From NCBI GenBank assembly GCA_003132645.1, contig PKYM01000252.1, positions 1 through 5,435 on the forward strand: a stretch of DNA of 5,435 nucleotides, written 5' to 3'. Below, piece by piece: positions 5,088-5,435 of this stretch; position 1 is the first letter of the stretch; the number at the start of each line of letters is the position of its first letter. The translations under genes were made by a program, and so were the position numbers. Under the pieces are notes generated by a model. That model searched no databases. It was given only the letters and a program-made list of their open reading frames with translations, and was not told the origin of the DNA. This stretch comes from Actinomycetota bacterium (lineage in GTDB: Bacteria; Actinomycetota; Thermoleophilia; UBA2241).

Positions 5088-5112
5088 GCAGCGGGGGCTG
5101 TCGCTGCGCCCC
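5088..5112 (+). terminator. Hairpin after the nucleotidyltransferase gene, weak terminator candidate
   Basis: Starting three bases after the stop, GCAGCG (5088-5093) pairs perfectly with CGCTGC (5102-5107) across an 8-base loop. An alternative stem pairs GGGGC (5094-5098) with GCCCC (5108-5112), followed only by TT. The two structures exclude each other. There is no T-run, so termination is uncertain. Confidence 0.3.
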
Positions 5113-5141
5113 TTGCCCGACGATCCGTCGACAGCGATACT
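5113..5141 (+). promoter_or_regulatory. Candidate promoter of the permease gene
   Basis: TTGCCC (5113-5118) and GATACT (5136-5141) are separated by the optimal 17 bases, and each matches four of six consensus bases. Transcription would begin near 5148, giving a leader of about 43 bases before the ATG at 5191. CCGTC (5125-5129) and GACGG (5142-5146) flank the -10 as a short inverted repeat, which could be an operator or chance. Confidence 0.35.
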
Positions 5142-5190
5142 GACGGTGGTCGCGTAAGCACCTGTTCTGTCGAAAGTCATCGGGGGATCG

Positions 5191-5435
5191 ATGTCGGCTG
5201 TGCGGCGACCGCGCCGCACCGGCGCGGAGACAGGCGACGCTCGGGCTCCCATGCCCGGCGAACGGCCCACGCCCGACCAGCTGCCGCGCCAGCCTCAGCG
5301 GCTGATGCGCAGCGTCCTGGGCCCTGTCGACATCGCCGCGGCGACCATGGCCAACATCGCTCCGGCGATGAGCTTCTACTTCGGGTTCGGCTTTCTCGCC
5401 CTCACCGCCGGCATCGCCTCGCCGCTCACCATCAT
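5191..5435 (+). CDS. APC-superfamily amino-acid permease, N-terminal fragment
   Basis: The frame is open from ATG 5191 to the end of the window (81 codons plus two bases). The first 40 or so residues are polar, Pro/Arg-rich and probably cytoplasmic. Then LGPVDIAAATMANIAPAMSF and FYFGFGFLALTAGIASPLTI match the start and first membrane helices of APC-family transporters, in which a small-residue unwound segment of helix 1 binds the substrate. Such proteins import amino acids or related amines in exchange for, or together with, protons. A G-rich run (GGGGGA, 5182-5187) lies only three bases before the ATG, so the start may instead be ATG 5251 (residue 21), which would remove part of the low-complexity N-terminus. 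The gene appears to have its own promoter. The substrate cannot be told from this fragment. Confidence 0.75.
   Translation, partial: MSAVRRPRRTGAETGDARAPMPGERPTPDQLPRQPQRLMRSVLGPVDIAAATMANIAPAMSFYFGFGFLALTAGIASPLTI

Noticed and set aside
4350..5270. Minus-strand open frame of 306 codons opposite the nucleotidyltransferase
   Set aside because: It is an antisense shadow with biased composition. The plus-strand protein has coherent family motifs, and the frame overlaps the permease start as well.
1..5435. CRISPR arrays, tRNA/rRNA genes, insertion sequences
   Set aside because: No spaced direct repeats, cloverleaf or transposase-like protein was found when reading both strands by eye.

Overview
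The window is uniformly GC-rich and densely coded, with strong GC bias at third codon positions. Its families (partner-switching phosphatase/kinase/STAS proteins, a subtilase with an aromatic repeat tail, a small SRPBCC protein, an APC permease) suggest a high-GC actinobacterium, perhaps of the Thermoleophilia type. That placement is an impression from protein families and composition, not from a marker gene. No rRNA, tRNA, CRISPR array, transposase or phage gene was seen.

Left part (1-2985, plus strand): four genes in a row. First is the 3' end of a subtilisin-like (S8) protease whose tail carries three tandem KYAWS units. Its stop codon overlaps, in a GTGA, the start of a membrane-anchored SpoIIE/RsbU-type PP2C phosphatase. 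Then come an RsbW-like HATPase kinase with an unrecognised Cys/His-rich N-terminal domain, and a stand-alone STAS antagonist of the RsbV/SpoIIAA type. The last three form a complete partner-switching module: the phosphatase dephosphorylates the STAS protein, which then captures the kinase and releases the kinase's client. No sigma factor lies in the window, so the client is unknown. The coupled protease makes this the most interesting locus here.

Middle (2986-4256, minus strand): a typical 2-Cys peroxiredoxin of the AhpC/Prx1 type, convergent with the STAS gene, and upstream of it a small SRPBCC (cyclase-like) protein that looks shorter than usual. Both have strong AAGGAG ribosome binding sites. 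The 226-base gap between them holds a perfect 16-base palindrome abutting a -10-like hexamer, a plausible operator/promoter for the peroxiredoxin.

Right part (4257-5435, plus strand): a nucleotidyltransferase-fold protein, divergent from the SRPBCC gene and apparently leaderless (TACCTT box seven bases before the ATG, no Shine-Dalgarno). After a short gap with a candidate terminator and promoter comes the 5' end of an APC-superfamily amino-acid permease that runs out of the window.

The middle and right genes are ordinary single-gene units with no evident functional link to the partner-switching operon, beyond a general stress theme (peroxide defence, signalling).
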